NCBI GenBank assembly: GCA_039915945.1
Contig: JBDSMH010000032.1
Span: forward strand, 1-64,000
DNA: 64,000 nucleotides
Direction: 5' to 3'
Origin: DATLFA01 sp039915945
GTDB taxonomy: Bacteria > Actinomycetota > Acidimicrobiia > Acidimicrobiales > WLNW01
A model generated the notes under the pieces. The model saw only the letters and a list, made by a program, of their open reading frames with translations, was not told where the DNA came from and made no database searches. This document shows positions 8,804 through 15,873 of this stretch, one piece after another (the stretch's first letter is position 1; the number at the start of each line of letters is the position of its first letter). Made by a program: the position numbers and the translations under genes.

Positions 8804-9334
8804 TTGGTTTCGCCACGCGTCGCAAACGTGGATGGCGTTGAGGCGTCGAGCTTCATCTCTCTGTACTTGGCACACTTTCGGGCGCTCTTCGACACCGCGC
8901 ATCGCATCATCGGCAACCGACAAGTTTCTGACCAGATCGCCCAAGCGGTGCTGCTGGACGCTTGGCAATCCCTCCCTGCCATAGAGCGAGCAGGCGGCTC
9001 TGTCGCCGGTCATCTACGGATGATGACGGTACAAAGAACGATCGACTGGGCCCGCCGCAACAGCACCCGATCGCCGCGAGAACTTCGGTTGGTGCAAGAC
9101 CCAGGCGCAGATCAGGAGTCGACGGTCGCCGCGGACGAGCAACGATTGGTCTGGGACGCGCTAGCCCGGCTGCCTACAGAGCAACGACAACCAATCGTGC
9201 TCGCGCTCTACGCCTGCATGTCGTACCGAGAAATTGCGGCGCATCTCGCACTATCCGAAGTCACTGTGAGAGAGAGAATTCGCACGGGAATGCAAGCGCT
9301 GGCTGTGCAGGTTCGGTCCACGAAGATCGCCTGA
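8804..9334 (+). CDS. ECF-type RNA polymerase sigma factor
   Basis: About 176 residues with sigma region 2 (FRALFDTAHRIIGNRQVSDQ, then IAQAVLLDAWQSLP) and region 4 with helix-turn-helix (ALARLPTEQRQPIVLALYAC, then MSYREIAAHLALSEVTVRER). The linker between them is short, as in ECF factors. TTG 8804 has AGGGG five bases upstream; TTG 8774 is an alternative start. No anti-sigma gene is adjacent. The following gene starts within about 65 bases and encodes a membrane-anchored YcnI-like protein, so the two may be co-transcribed. Confidence 0.82.
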   Translation: MVSPRVANVDGVEASSFISLYLAHFRALFDTAHRIIGNRQVSDQIAQAVLLDAWQSLPAIERAGGSVAGHLRMMTVQRTIDWARRNSTRSPRELRLVQDPGADQESTVAADEQRLVWDALARLPTEQRQPIVLALYACMSYREIAAHLALSEVTVRERIRTGMQALAVQVRSTKIA

Positions 9335-9397
9335 TTCTGCGCGTTGAGCACGGCGGGCGCATGCAGCGCGGCGTGCACCACCCGCACCGACAAACGG

Positions 9398-10198
9398 ATG
9401 AGGCGCACACGTACGCGACTCACTTGCGTGAGCCGAAAAGCGCACGCCTTATTCGTCGGCGCGCCCAGCGGCTATCCGACGAACACCGATCAGAACTTGA
9501 CGTTGAATGTTCCGCACGAACGCGACGACGTCACCTACAACGTTGCCGTGTCGGTACGGATACCGATGAGCTGGGCCGCGCTCTCGTATCAGAGCAAGCC
9601 GACGTGGACCTGTTCGATCGATGTCGTCGGGGGTCGGCAAGTGTTCCGGTTCACCAAGAACCCCGGCGCAGAGGTTGCCGAGGACGAGACATTTCAATTC
9701 GCGGTGCGCACCGGGTCGACCGTCGGTTCGTTCCCGTTCGAGACGACCCAGACGTACAACACCGGCGAAGTCGTTTCGTGGATTGGCGCGGCCGGCACCG
9801 AGAGGCCCGCACCGATGTTGTCGACAGTGGCCGGAGGCACAACGCCACAGACCACACCGTCGACGACAAACCCCGACGCGCCGACAACCACATCAACAGT
9901 GTTCGTTCCTCCGCCGACGTCTGTGGCAACGACAAGCGCGACACCGACGACCGCCGTGCCCGCGACGACGGCCGGCGGTGGGACAACCACGACGTCGCCC
10001 GGCACGACGACCGCATCCACAACCACCGGGACAACTGACACCTTCGCGTCATCAACTACCGCAACCACGCCTCTCGACGACGATGATGGTGGCAGCGGCG
10101 TCCCGGTGGCGGCACTCATTGCCGCGCTCGTGCTGGCGGCGGCCGGCGGTGGCATGTTTGCGTTTCGCCGCCAACGTTCGGCGACACAGTCGCGCTGA
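9398..10198 (+). CDS. YcnI-like (DUF1775) protein with Thr-rich stalk and membrane helix; no signal peptide
   Basis: The domain order matches YcnI copper-binding proteins: a beta domain starting at an A-H-A motif (KAHALFVGAPSGYP, VPHERDDVTYNVAVSVRIP, W-containing KPTWTCSIDV, TQTYNTGEVVSWIG), a long Thr/Pro stalk (about residues 140-230), one hydrophobic helix (VPVAALIAALVLAAAGGGMF) and an Arg-rich tail. In YcnI the His after the signal cleavage site binds copper. Here only MRRTRTRLTCVSRKAHA precedes it, with no hydrophobic core, so export is doubtful. ATG 9398 is weakly supported; TTG 9344, in the same frame, gives no better leader. It is just downstream of the sigma factor. Confidence 0.6.
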   Translation: MRRTRTRLTCVSRKAHALFVGAPSGYPTNTDQNLTLNVPHERDDVTYNVAVSVRIPMSWAALSYQSKPTWTCSIDVVGGRQVFRFTKNPGAEVAEDETFQFAVRTGSTVGSFPFETTQTYNTGEVVSWIGAAGTERPAPMLSTVAGGTTPQTTPSTTNPDAPTTTSTVFVPPPTSVATTSATPTTAVPATTAGGGTTTTSPGTTTASTTTGTTDTFASSTTATTPLDDDDGGSGVPVAALIAALVLAAAGGGMFAFRRQRSATQSR

Positions 10199-10296
10199 CC
10201 ACGTTGTTTGTGGTGCCACGAATCACACGGTGAAGGCCACTACGATTCAACATCATCAAGGATCTACGTCTCGCGAACCTACGAAGCGGCGAAGCG

Positions 10297-11325
10297 ATGA
10301 CGAATCGGCGAACGACCTCGCTCACCCGCTTCGCATGGCGCGCTACCAAAATCGTCGCGTTCGCGGCAGCAACGTGGTTTCTTGCCGTGCCTCAGTTGCC
10401 GCTCGTCTGGAAGTCCCTGCCTGCGCTCGCGAGCATCAACGTCTTGCTACTCATTCTCGGTATCGGGTGCGCGTTCGCGGCGCTCGTCGCGTACGCACAA
10501 CTCACACGAACGTTGCTCGATGACGGTCACCGTCCCGGGCTGTGGCATTCACTCGGCATCGTCATCTCATCGCTCGGTGTCAATCGAGTGATGCCCGCCG
10601 GTGCCGCCGCCGGCAGCATCGTGACTTTCCGTTTGCTGGCACGGGCCGGTGTTGGTCGTCGCCGTGCCGCCTTCGTCATGACGACGCAGAGCATCGGATC
10701 AGCGCTCGTTCTCAATGCGCTGCTTTGGGTCGCGCTGTTGGCCGTGCTGCCCGCTCGCGGGTTCGCCCCCAGTTACCTCGTCGCCGTCGGCGTGGGTGCT
10801 GCGGTCTTCGGCAGTGTCGGTCTCGTCGTCGACGCGCTACTTCACTGCCGTCGCTGGCTCTGGACTTTCGTCGCGGCGATCGGTCGTGCGCTACCCGTGG
10901 TCAAGTCGGCACGGTTGATCGACCTCCTCGACGATCAGTCGGCCCGCATGGTTGGTTTGGCGGCCCGGCGCAGCACCCTTCGGCGGGCCATGGGGTGGGC
11001 GGTGGCCAACTGGCTCTTCGATGCGGCCGCGCTGTGGATCTTCCTTCGGGCGTTCGACGTCGCACTCAATCCGGTGGCGGTCCTCGTCGCCTTCGCATTT
11101 GCCAACGTCGCGTCGCTGCTCCCCATCACCCCGGGCGGTCTCGGCGTCGTCGAACTCACCATGGCGGCCGCGCTGGCAGGATTCGGCGCGCCCTCTGTCC
11201 CCACTGCCCTCGGCGTCGCCGCGTTTCGGGTCTTCAACTATTGGTCGCCGATTCCGGCGGCCGGGCTCGCGTACCTGTCGATACGCAACATCCACCGCAC
11301 CCCGGTCCCCGTGTTGGATGACTGA
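10297..11325 (+). CDS. YbhN/UPF0104-type membrane protein (flippase-like domain)
   Basis: A 342-residue polytopic membrane protein of the family related to the N-terminal flippase part of lysyl-phosphatidylglycerol synthase. Family marks are NRVMPAGAAAGSIVTFRLLA in the first half and the near-C-terminal LLPITPGGLGVVE. About eight hydrophobic segments are visible. Members move or help move lipids or lipid-linked sugars across the inner membrane; the cargo is not predictable. It begins about 100 bases after the YcnI-like gene and is followed by a short lipoprotein-like leader. Confidence 0.8.
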   Translation: MTNRRTTSLTRFAWRATKIVAFAAATWFLAVPQLPLVWKSLPALASINVLLLILGIGCAFAALVAYAQLTRTLLDDGHRPGLWHSLGIVISSLGVNRVMPAGAAAGSIVTFRLLARAGVGRRRAAFVMTTQSIGSALVLNALLWVALLAVLPARGFAPSYLVAVGVGAAVFGSVGLVVDALLHCRRWLWTFVAAIGRALPVVKSARLIDLLDDQSARMVGLAARRSTLRRAMGWAVANWLFDAAALWIFLRAFDVALNPVAVLVAFAFANVASLLPITPGGLGVVELTMAAALAGFGAPSVPTALGVAAFRVFNYWSPIPAAGLAYLSIRNIHRTPVPVLDD

Positions 11326-11393
11326 CTCGCGCCCGCAGCACATGCAGCGGCTACGGGACCGACTCTGACCGTTCTCTATGGCACATTGGTTCA

Positions 11394-11609
11394 GTGCGAA
11401 TCAAAAACTGCTGCGCCGTGGTGCTCGTCGTGGGCCTTGCCGTTGGTTGCGCCGGCGGTAACGATTCGGGTTCGGCCCGTGGGCCGTTCGATCGCGGCGT
11501 AGCGGCTAGCCCTCGTCGTCGGGCTGCAACACGGTTGCGAGGCCGCCTGCCAGTTGGTCGAGCGAACGCAGTAGCGCAGTGCGCTGCGTGGGTGACCATT
11601 CACTCGTGA
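11394..11609 (+). pseudogene. Lipoprotein signal-peptide remnant
   Basis: From GTG 11394 the frame gives a textbook lipoprotein leader, MRIKNCCAVVLVVGLAVGCA, with lipobox V-G-C, then GGNDSGS. After about 35 residues it becomes Arg-rich and unlike protein, because it runs antisense through the end of the MarR gene. This looks like the 5' end of a lipoprotein gene whose body has been lost. A very short lipopeptide is the alternative. I saw no strong ribosome site. Confidence 0.4.
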
Positions 11610-11982
11610 GCTGCGCGAGCGTGCGCTGCCAGGCGCGGCGGGCGATGCCGATCGCGGCGCGGCCTTTGCGCGTGACCGCGACCAGTGCGGCGCGCCGGTC
11701 CCTCGGATCGGTCGAACGGGTGACAAGCCCGTGATCGATCAACGCCGCGAGTTGGCGACTGACGGTCGACTGATCGACCGCCATCACATCGATGAGCTCG
11801 CTCGCGCGAAGCGGACCTCGGTCGGCGATGAGGTTCAACAACAAAAAGAGGCGGCGATCGACCGCCTCGTCGATCCCGACGGACATTTGCTCGGTGAGGC
11901 GCGGATCTCGAGCGAGACGGATCACTTCGGTCAACGCCGAATCGAGCCGCGCGAAGTACTCGCCGTTGCCTTTCGCTGCCAT
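11506..11982 (-). CDS. MarR-family transcriptional regulator
   Basis: A 158-residue winged helix protein. The recognition region is clear: LRASELIDVMAVDQSTVSRQ, then LAALIDHGLVTRSTDPRDRR with the wing basic patch D-P-R-D-R-R. The long first and last helices would form the dimer. MarR proteins usually repress a neighbouring gene and are released by a small aromatic ligand or by oxidation; no Cys is present, so ligand control is more likely. It is divergent from the membrane-protein pair at 12120-13072, the likely target, with a 137-base shared promoter region. Confidence 0.88.
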   Translation of the reverse strand: MAAKGNGEYFARLDSALTEVIRLARDPRLTEQMSVGIDEAVDRRLFLLLNLIADRGPLRASELIDVMAVDQSTVSRQLAALIDHGLVTRSTDPRDRRAALVAVTRKGRAAIGIARRAWQRTLAQLTSEWSPTQRTALLRSLDQLAGGLATVLQPDDEG

Positions 11983-12119
11983 ATCGGCAATCTATTGGGC
12001 GGACGGCACATATTCGAAGAGCGGAAGGCCATGGCCCGACCGGCCGATCGTCGACCTCGACCGGACAGTTCGGGCGCGATCGGCCGCTGAATGCATACGG
12101 GGCACGCCGAGTTTCTAGG

Positions 12120-12614
12120 ATGGGGACCGTGCTCGCCCCCGAAGCTGATGAACACCCCGCCGCCAGCGGCTGCCCCATCGATCACCGCGCCATGGCGGCG
12201 TTGAGCGGCGGCGCCGGGGGAGTGTGCCCGTTCCCCATGGCCCGCGGTGGACAGCGCTCGCCCGCCGACATGGTGGTCCGCAAGTTGCTGCGGATCAAAG
12301 ACCGCCCGACAGGGTTGTCAGAAGGCGCGGCCTACAGCGCGTTCCAGCGGTCGATGCTGATCTCGGCGATTCGCTGCACCCTGACCTACGTCGTCTTTCC
12401 CTTCGTGTTGCCCGCGGCCGGGTTCGCCACGGGCGTCGGCCCGGTGTTGGGTATCGCTATCGGTCTCGTGGCCATCACCTGCGACGTGTTCACCATTCGA
12501 CGCTTCTTCAGTGTCGATCACCGTTGGCGCTGGCACTTCTCGGCGATCGCGGGAACCGTCATCTGCCTGTTGCTCGTTCTCATGGTGCAAGACATCGTCC
12601 ACTTGCTGCGATGA
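12120..12614 (+). CDS. Conserved membrane protein, function unknown
   Basis: A 164-residue protein. The soluble N-terminus has Cys-Pro motifs (SGCPIDHRAMAALSGG and GGVCPFPMARG); the second half has three hydrophobic segments and the striking stretch AITCDVFTIRRFFSVDHRWR before the last helix. I do not recognise a named family. Its stop overlaps the start of the next gene (A-T-G-A at 12611-12614), so the two are translationally coupled, and both diverge from a MarR regulator. Confidence 0.65.
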   Translation: MGTVLAPEADEHPAASGCPIDHRAMAALSGGAGGVCPFPMARGGQRSPADMVVRKLLRIKDRPTGLSEGAAYSAFQRSMLISAIRCTLTYVVFPFVLPAAGFATGVGPVLGIAIGLVAITCDVFTIRRFFSVDHRWRWHFSAIAGTVICLLLVLMVQDIVHLLR

Positions 12615-13072
12615 CACCAGGCGACGCGCAACCGACGGGCTCGGTGGCGCGCAATCGCGTGGTGCGGGGTGTCTGGTTCATAGCGGGATGGCTCGCCGTC
12701 GGTGTAGGTGCCGTTGGTATCGTCGTGCCCGGTTTGCCGACCACCGTGTTCTTCATCATTGCGGCATGGTGTTTCGGTAAGTCCAGCCCGCGCTTCGAGC
12801 GCTGGGTGCTCGACCTACCTCGCATCGGTCCGATGGTGCGTAGCTATCGCGAAGGACTGGGGATGCCCCGCCGGGCGAAGGTGGCGGCACTGACGATGAT
12901 GTGGATCGCGATCGCCATCAGCGCAGTGTTCTTGCGCGACCGGCTGGCCATCGTCGTGGTGGTCATTGCTCTGGGTTTGATCGGCAGTGCCTACATCGTG
13001 TGGCGCGTGCCGACTCGGGAGCAGGTGCGTTCGGTTGGTCCACCGGAGCACCACGGTAACGCTCGTCAGTAG
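12611..13072 (+). CDS. DUF454/YbaN-type inner-membrane protein
   Basis: A 153-residue protein with the DUF454 signature in its first third (GIVVPGLPTTVFFIIAAWCF, then GKSSPRFERWVLDLPRIGPM) and three to four membrane helices. YbaN-type proteins are small inner-membrane proteins of unknown role. ATG 12611 overlaps the stop of the preceding gene by four bases, which argues for a two-gene operon. Its last 110 bases overlap a small zinc-ribbon-like gene on the other strand. Confidence 0.75.
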   Translation: MTPGDAQPTGSVARNRVVRGVWFIAGWLAVGVGAVGIVVPGLPTTVFFIIAAWCFGKSSPRFERWVLDLPRIGPMVRSYREGLGMPRRAKVAALTMMWIAIAISAVFLRDRLAIVVVVIALGLIGSAYIVWRVPTREQVRSVGPPEHHGNARQ

Positions 13073-13148
13073 GCCAGCAGAGGCACTCGCGTAGCTCGCC
13101 GCCGACGCGGATCACGCCGGTGTCAACGCAGAGACGGCACAGCGTCAT
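12963..13148 (-). CDS. Small Cys-rich (zinc-ribbon-like) protein
   Basis: From ATG 13148 the product is 61 residues: MTLCRLCVDTGVIRVGGELR then ECLCW, giving C-x-x-C...C-x-C, with a second C-R-H-C near the end. This spacing suggests a zinc-binding fold. The start overlaps the stop of the upstream gene by four bases (A-T-G-A), a strong coupling sign. Against it, the 3' two thirds lie antisense to the DUF454 gene end. I judge it probably real and working with its upstream partner. Confidence 0.5.
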   Translation of the reverse strand: MTLCRLCVDTGVIRVGGELRECLCWPTDERYRGAPVDQPNAPAPESARATRCRHCRSNPEQ

Positions 13149-13570
13149 GGCGCGGACTCGCGCCGCGACGCGGTATCGATGAGCTCTTCGACGAGACACG
13201 TGGCGGCGACCCGGTGGGCAACGGGGTCGAGGCGCAGTTCGCACGCGGCATCCGCGATTGCGACCGTCACGATCGTCACCCCGAGCGCCTCATCGGTTTG
13301 CAGCCCGACCGTCGTGCCGGCCAAGTCGGGCGAGCGTTCCGTGAGCAGCGCGAAGACATGCGCCGACGAAAGGAAGGTGGCGAAGCGGCGCTCGGGGCCG
13401 TGCTCGCCCAGGCGCGCGCACACTCCGGCGCCGATCTCTCGCAGACCCCCGACGAACCCGATGTGCTCCGCCGGAAGTACCGGCACGGGGCACCCGCGCA
13501 TTGCCGCGAGGACGAGCTTGCGGAATCCGGGCGGGTCGACCATGGCGTCGGCGCGCCCATAGCTCACCAT
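13145..13570 (-). CDS. Uncharacterised protein coupled to a zinc-ribbon-like gene
   Basis: A 141-residue soluble protein from ATG 13570. I do not recognise a family. It has an N-terminal Gly/Pro-rich segment (RGCPVPVLPAEHIGFVGGLR), a central stretch (LSSAHVFALLTERSPDLAGT) and a C-terminal alternating beta/alpha pattern (TDEALGVTIVTVAIADAACE) ending in a helix. It is divergent from the iron-box-controlled nitroreductase, 127 bases apart, so its promoter lies close to that operator. Confidence 0.6.
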   Translation of the reverse strand: MVSYGRADAMVDPPGFRKLVLAAMRGCPVPVLPAEHIGFVGGLREIGAGVCARLGEHGPERRFATFLSSAHVFALLTERSPDLAGTTVGLQTDEALGVTIVTVAIADAACELRLDPVAHRVAATCLVEELIDTASRRESAP

Positions 13571-13620
13571 CCACCGGCGGACGGTGCCGCAGAGTTCGAT
13601 ATCGGCGTCGAGCCGTCAGG

Positions 13621-13639
13621 ATATGTTAGGCTTACCTAA
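13621..13639 (+). promoter_or_regulatory. DtxR/IdeR-type iron box
   Basis: The 19-base site contains TTAGGCTTACCTAA at 13626-13639 and matches the classic DtxR/IdeR consensus (TTAGGTTAGGCTAACCTAA) at about 16 of 19 positions. It lies 58 bases before the nitroreductase start, and the second gene of that unit is itself a DtxR-family regulator, which fits autoregulation by an iron- or manganese-loaded repressor. Confidence 0.75.
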
Positions 13640-13696
13640 TAGTCAATGTCCTGTAGGGCTATCAAGACTGCTGCAACAACGAGGGAGCGATCCACC

Positions 13697-14311
13697 ATGA
13701 AGCCGACGGGAGCACTGGTACTCGCTGCGATGCTGACGCGTCGCAGCGTCCAGCCCTTGGGTACGCCCGGGCCGACCGATGACGAACTGCGGCTCTTGAT
13801 GCGCGCGGCAATCACCGTTCCGGACCATGGCGGCCTGCGACCCTGGCGCCTCGTCGTCGTGACCGGCGAAGCCCGCGCCGAGTTCGGCGCGGCACTCGCG
13901 GAGAGCGCAAAGTCCAGCGCCGCGCAACTGTCGCCGGCAACGCTGCAACGCATCGCCGACAAGGCGTTCTCAGCGCCGACACTCGTGGCGTTGGTGGCCG
14001 CGATCGACCCGAAGTCGAAAGTTCCCGAGTGGGAGCAGACAGCATCCGCGGCGTGCGTCGGCTACGCGATCACATTGGCCGCCCACGCCATCGGCCTCGG
14101 TGCGATCTGGAAGAGCACACCGTTCGCCGACGGAGCGCGATTGCGCGAGATCCTCGCCATGGACGACGGCCATCGCTTCCTCGGTTGGATCAACCTCGGC
14201 CAACGCGCGAAGACGAACTCGGTTGCCCGGCCTGAACTCGCGACGGTGAGCGACGTGGTTCACATTTTGCAGCGCGATGGCACTCAGGTCCCACTACGTA
14301 TCGGAGGATGA
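13697..14311 (+). CDS. Nitroreductase-family flavoprotein (YdjA-like)
   Basis: A 204-residue FMN-binding nitroreductase of the minimal YdjA type. It has the N-terminal Arg-rich FMN site (MLTRRSVQPLG), AAITVPDHGGLRPWRLVVVT, a central helix pair (ASAACVGYAITLAAHAIGLG) with AIWKSTPF, and the end GRFxG-like FLGWINLGQRAK. Such enzymes reduce nitro or quinone compounds with NAD(P)H, and some act on iron or flavin. GAGGGAG at 13681-13687 supports ATG 13697. The upstream iron box implies induction when metal is scarce. The DtxR-type gene starts two bases after its stop. Confidence 0.85.
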   Translation: MKPTGALVLAAMLTRRSVQPLGTPGPTDDELRLLMRAAITVPDHGGLRPWRLVVVTGEARAEFGAALAESAKSSAAQLSPATLQRIADKAFSAPTLVALVAAIDPKSKVPEWEQTASAACVGYAITLAAHAIGLGAIWKSTPFADGARLREILAMDDGHRFLGWINLGQRAKTNSVARPELATVSDVVHILQRDGTQVPLRIGG

Positions 14312-14312
14312 A

Positions 14313-14988
14313 ATGGCCACTCGACCCACTGCTCGCGCCGGCGAATGGCATCCGGCGTTCGAGGAGTATTGCGAAGCGATCTTCGAACTCGACGAAGACG
14401 ATCTCGAAGTCATCCAGGCGCGTATCGCAGACCGTCTCGAAGTGTCGCGCCCCGCGGTCTCGGAGATGATCCGCAAGATGGAGGCCAACGATCTGGTCTC
14501 CGTCGGCGGCGGCATCGCGTTGACGCCAAAGGGTCGCGTGATGGCCGAACAGATCGTGCGGCGCCATCGACTCGCGGAACGATTCCTCACCGATGTGTTG
14601 CACCTCTCGTGGGCCGATGCGCATCGTGAAGCCGGCAAGTTGGGAGCACATCATCTCGCCGGTCGTCGAAGCCGCCTTCGTGGGCATGCTCGCCGAACCC
14701 ACGACGTGCCCGCATGGCAATCCCATACCCGGCACCGACTACGACCCTGGCGAAACGCGCCAGCTCCGATCCGTCCCGGTCGGCGACCGTTTCACGATCG
14801 TGCGCATCCCCGAAGAACTCGAGTTCACCGAAGGCCTGTTGGACTTCCTCGAACAAAGCGGTCTCATGCCCGGCAGAACCGGCACGGTGCTCGCGGCGTC
14901 ACCGGATGGCACGCACACCGTCGCCATCGACGGTCGAGCCATCGGCATCGGCGCGTTCGCCAGTGAACGCATCGTCGTCAGCGCCTGA
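14313..14988 (+). pseudogene. DtxR/MntR-family metal-dependent repressor with a one-base frameshift
   Basis: Both halves of a full DtxR-type regulator are present in two frames. First frame from ATG 14313 (ribosome site GGAGG at 14303-14307): EYCEAIFELDEDDLEVIQAR, the DNA-binding helix EVSRPAVSEMIRKMEANDLV, and the metal/dimer region RRHRLAERFLTDVLHLSWAD. After A-H-R-E-A-G-K the next frame gives WEHIISPVVEAAFVGMLAEP, TTCPHGNPIPG and a FeoA/SH3-like domain to 14988. Removing one T near 14640-14641 (AAGTTGGGAGC) restores E-A-G-K-W-E-H, the family sequence. As written the product stops being DtxR-like mid-protein and loses metal ligands of the E-C/H-x-x-E-H region. A sequencing error is possible. 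Confidence 0.8.
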
Positions 14989-15002
14989 CTGCCGGATGCG
15001 TC

Positions 15003-15803
15003 TCAGGGCTTGGTGAACCCGTATTTCGCCAGGATCGTCTGACCCTGAGCGCCGGTAACGAACGCGACGAACGCAGTCGCCGCTGAAGCATTCTTCGAGG
15101 GCTTGGTCACCGCGATCGGGTACGTGGCGATGACGTTGACGTCATCGGGGATCGTTACGCCGACCGCTTTGTCGCCCGCGGCTTTGACGTCGGTCGTGTA
15201 CACGATGCCGGCGTCGGCTTCGCCGAGGGTGACCTTGTTGACCACCGACTTCACGTCGGCCTCGAGACTCTTCGGGGTCACGGTCACCTTGGCCTTGTCG
15301 AGCACCTGTTTGGCGTAGGCGCCGATGGGGACTTCCGGTGCGGCGGTCACGTAGATCAACCCGGATTTTGCAAGATCGGCAAGGCCGGTGATGCCCTTGG
15401 GGTTGCCCTTGCCCACGATGATCTGCAATTTGTTCGTCGCAAAGGTCACGGGTGCGGCCGCGGTACCGGCACCGCTTGAAGCGGTGATCTTGTCCATGTT
15501 GGTGGTGTCCGCCGATGCAAAGACGTCGGTCGGGGCCCCTTGGTTGATCTGTGTCGCCAACGCCGACGATGCGGCGAAGCTGAACGTCACCTTCGCTCCA
15601 GGATTCGCGGCCTCGAACGCGGTGCCTATTTCCTTGAACGACTCGGTCAGCGAGGCCGCCGCCAACACGGTGATGTCACCGGTCGCCTTCGGCGAGGCAG
15701 TCGTACGAGCGGCATTGCTCGAAGAGTCGTCGCCACACCCGGCGGCGACCAAACCGACGAGCGACAACAGGATAAAGAAGTACCGCATCGTGGATTTACG
15801 CAT
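15003..15803 (-). CDS. modA: Molybdate ABC transporter substrate-binding lipoprotein ModA
   Basis: A periplasmic-type molybdate-binding protein. From ATG 15803 it has a signal peptide with lipobox L-V-A-A-G-C, a Ser/Thr linker, then the ModA fold: ITVLAAASLTESFKEIGTAF, FSFAASSALATQINQGAPTD, VFASADTTNMDKI, VPIGAYAKQVLDKA and LGEADAGIVYTTDVKAA. The A-A-S-L, S-x-x-L-A and A-D-A-G-I-V-Y motifs line the oxyanion site. No ModB or ModC gene is adjacent, so the permease lies elsewhere. It is divergent from a PadR-TOBE regulator and shares an inverted repeat with it. Molybdate supply would matter to the two molybdopterin enzymes at 55-64 kb. Confidence 0.9.
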   Translation of the reverse strand: MRKSTMRYFFILLSLVGLVAAGCGDDSSSNAARTTASPKATGDITVLAAASLTESFKEIGTAFEAANPGAKVTFSFAASSALATQINQGAPTDVFASADTTNMDKITASSGAGTAAAPVTFATNKLQIIVGKGNPKGITGLADLAKSGLIYVTAAPEVPIGAYAKQVLDKAKVTVTPKSLEADVKSVVNKVTLGEADAGIVYTTDVKAAGDKAVGVTIPDDVNVIATYPIAVTKPSKNASAATAFVAFVTGAQGQTILAKYGFTKP

Positions 15804-15822
15804 GGCGCTCACCATAGTCACA

Positions 15823-15845
15823 TTCTGAGGTATTTTACATCAGAA
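15823..15845. promoter_or_regulatory. Inverted repeat between modA and its probable regulator
   Basis: TTCTGA at 15823-15828 and TCAGAA at 15840-15845 form a perfect six-base inverted repeat with an 11-base centre. On the modA strand the centre includes TAAAAT, a plausible -10 element. The position, between modA and a divergently read DNA-binding molybdate sensor, makes it a likely operator for one or both genes. Confidence 0.5.
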
Positions 15846-15873
15846 CATGAGGTGACGCTGCGCGGGAGCTAGA

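Noticed and set aside
9335..9397. Read-through fusion of the ECF sigma factor with the YcnI-like protein, since both are in the same frame separated by one TGA
   Set aside because: The linking stretch is not protein-like and such a fusion makes no topological sense; the shared frame is probably chance.
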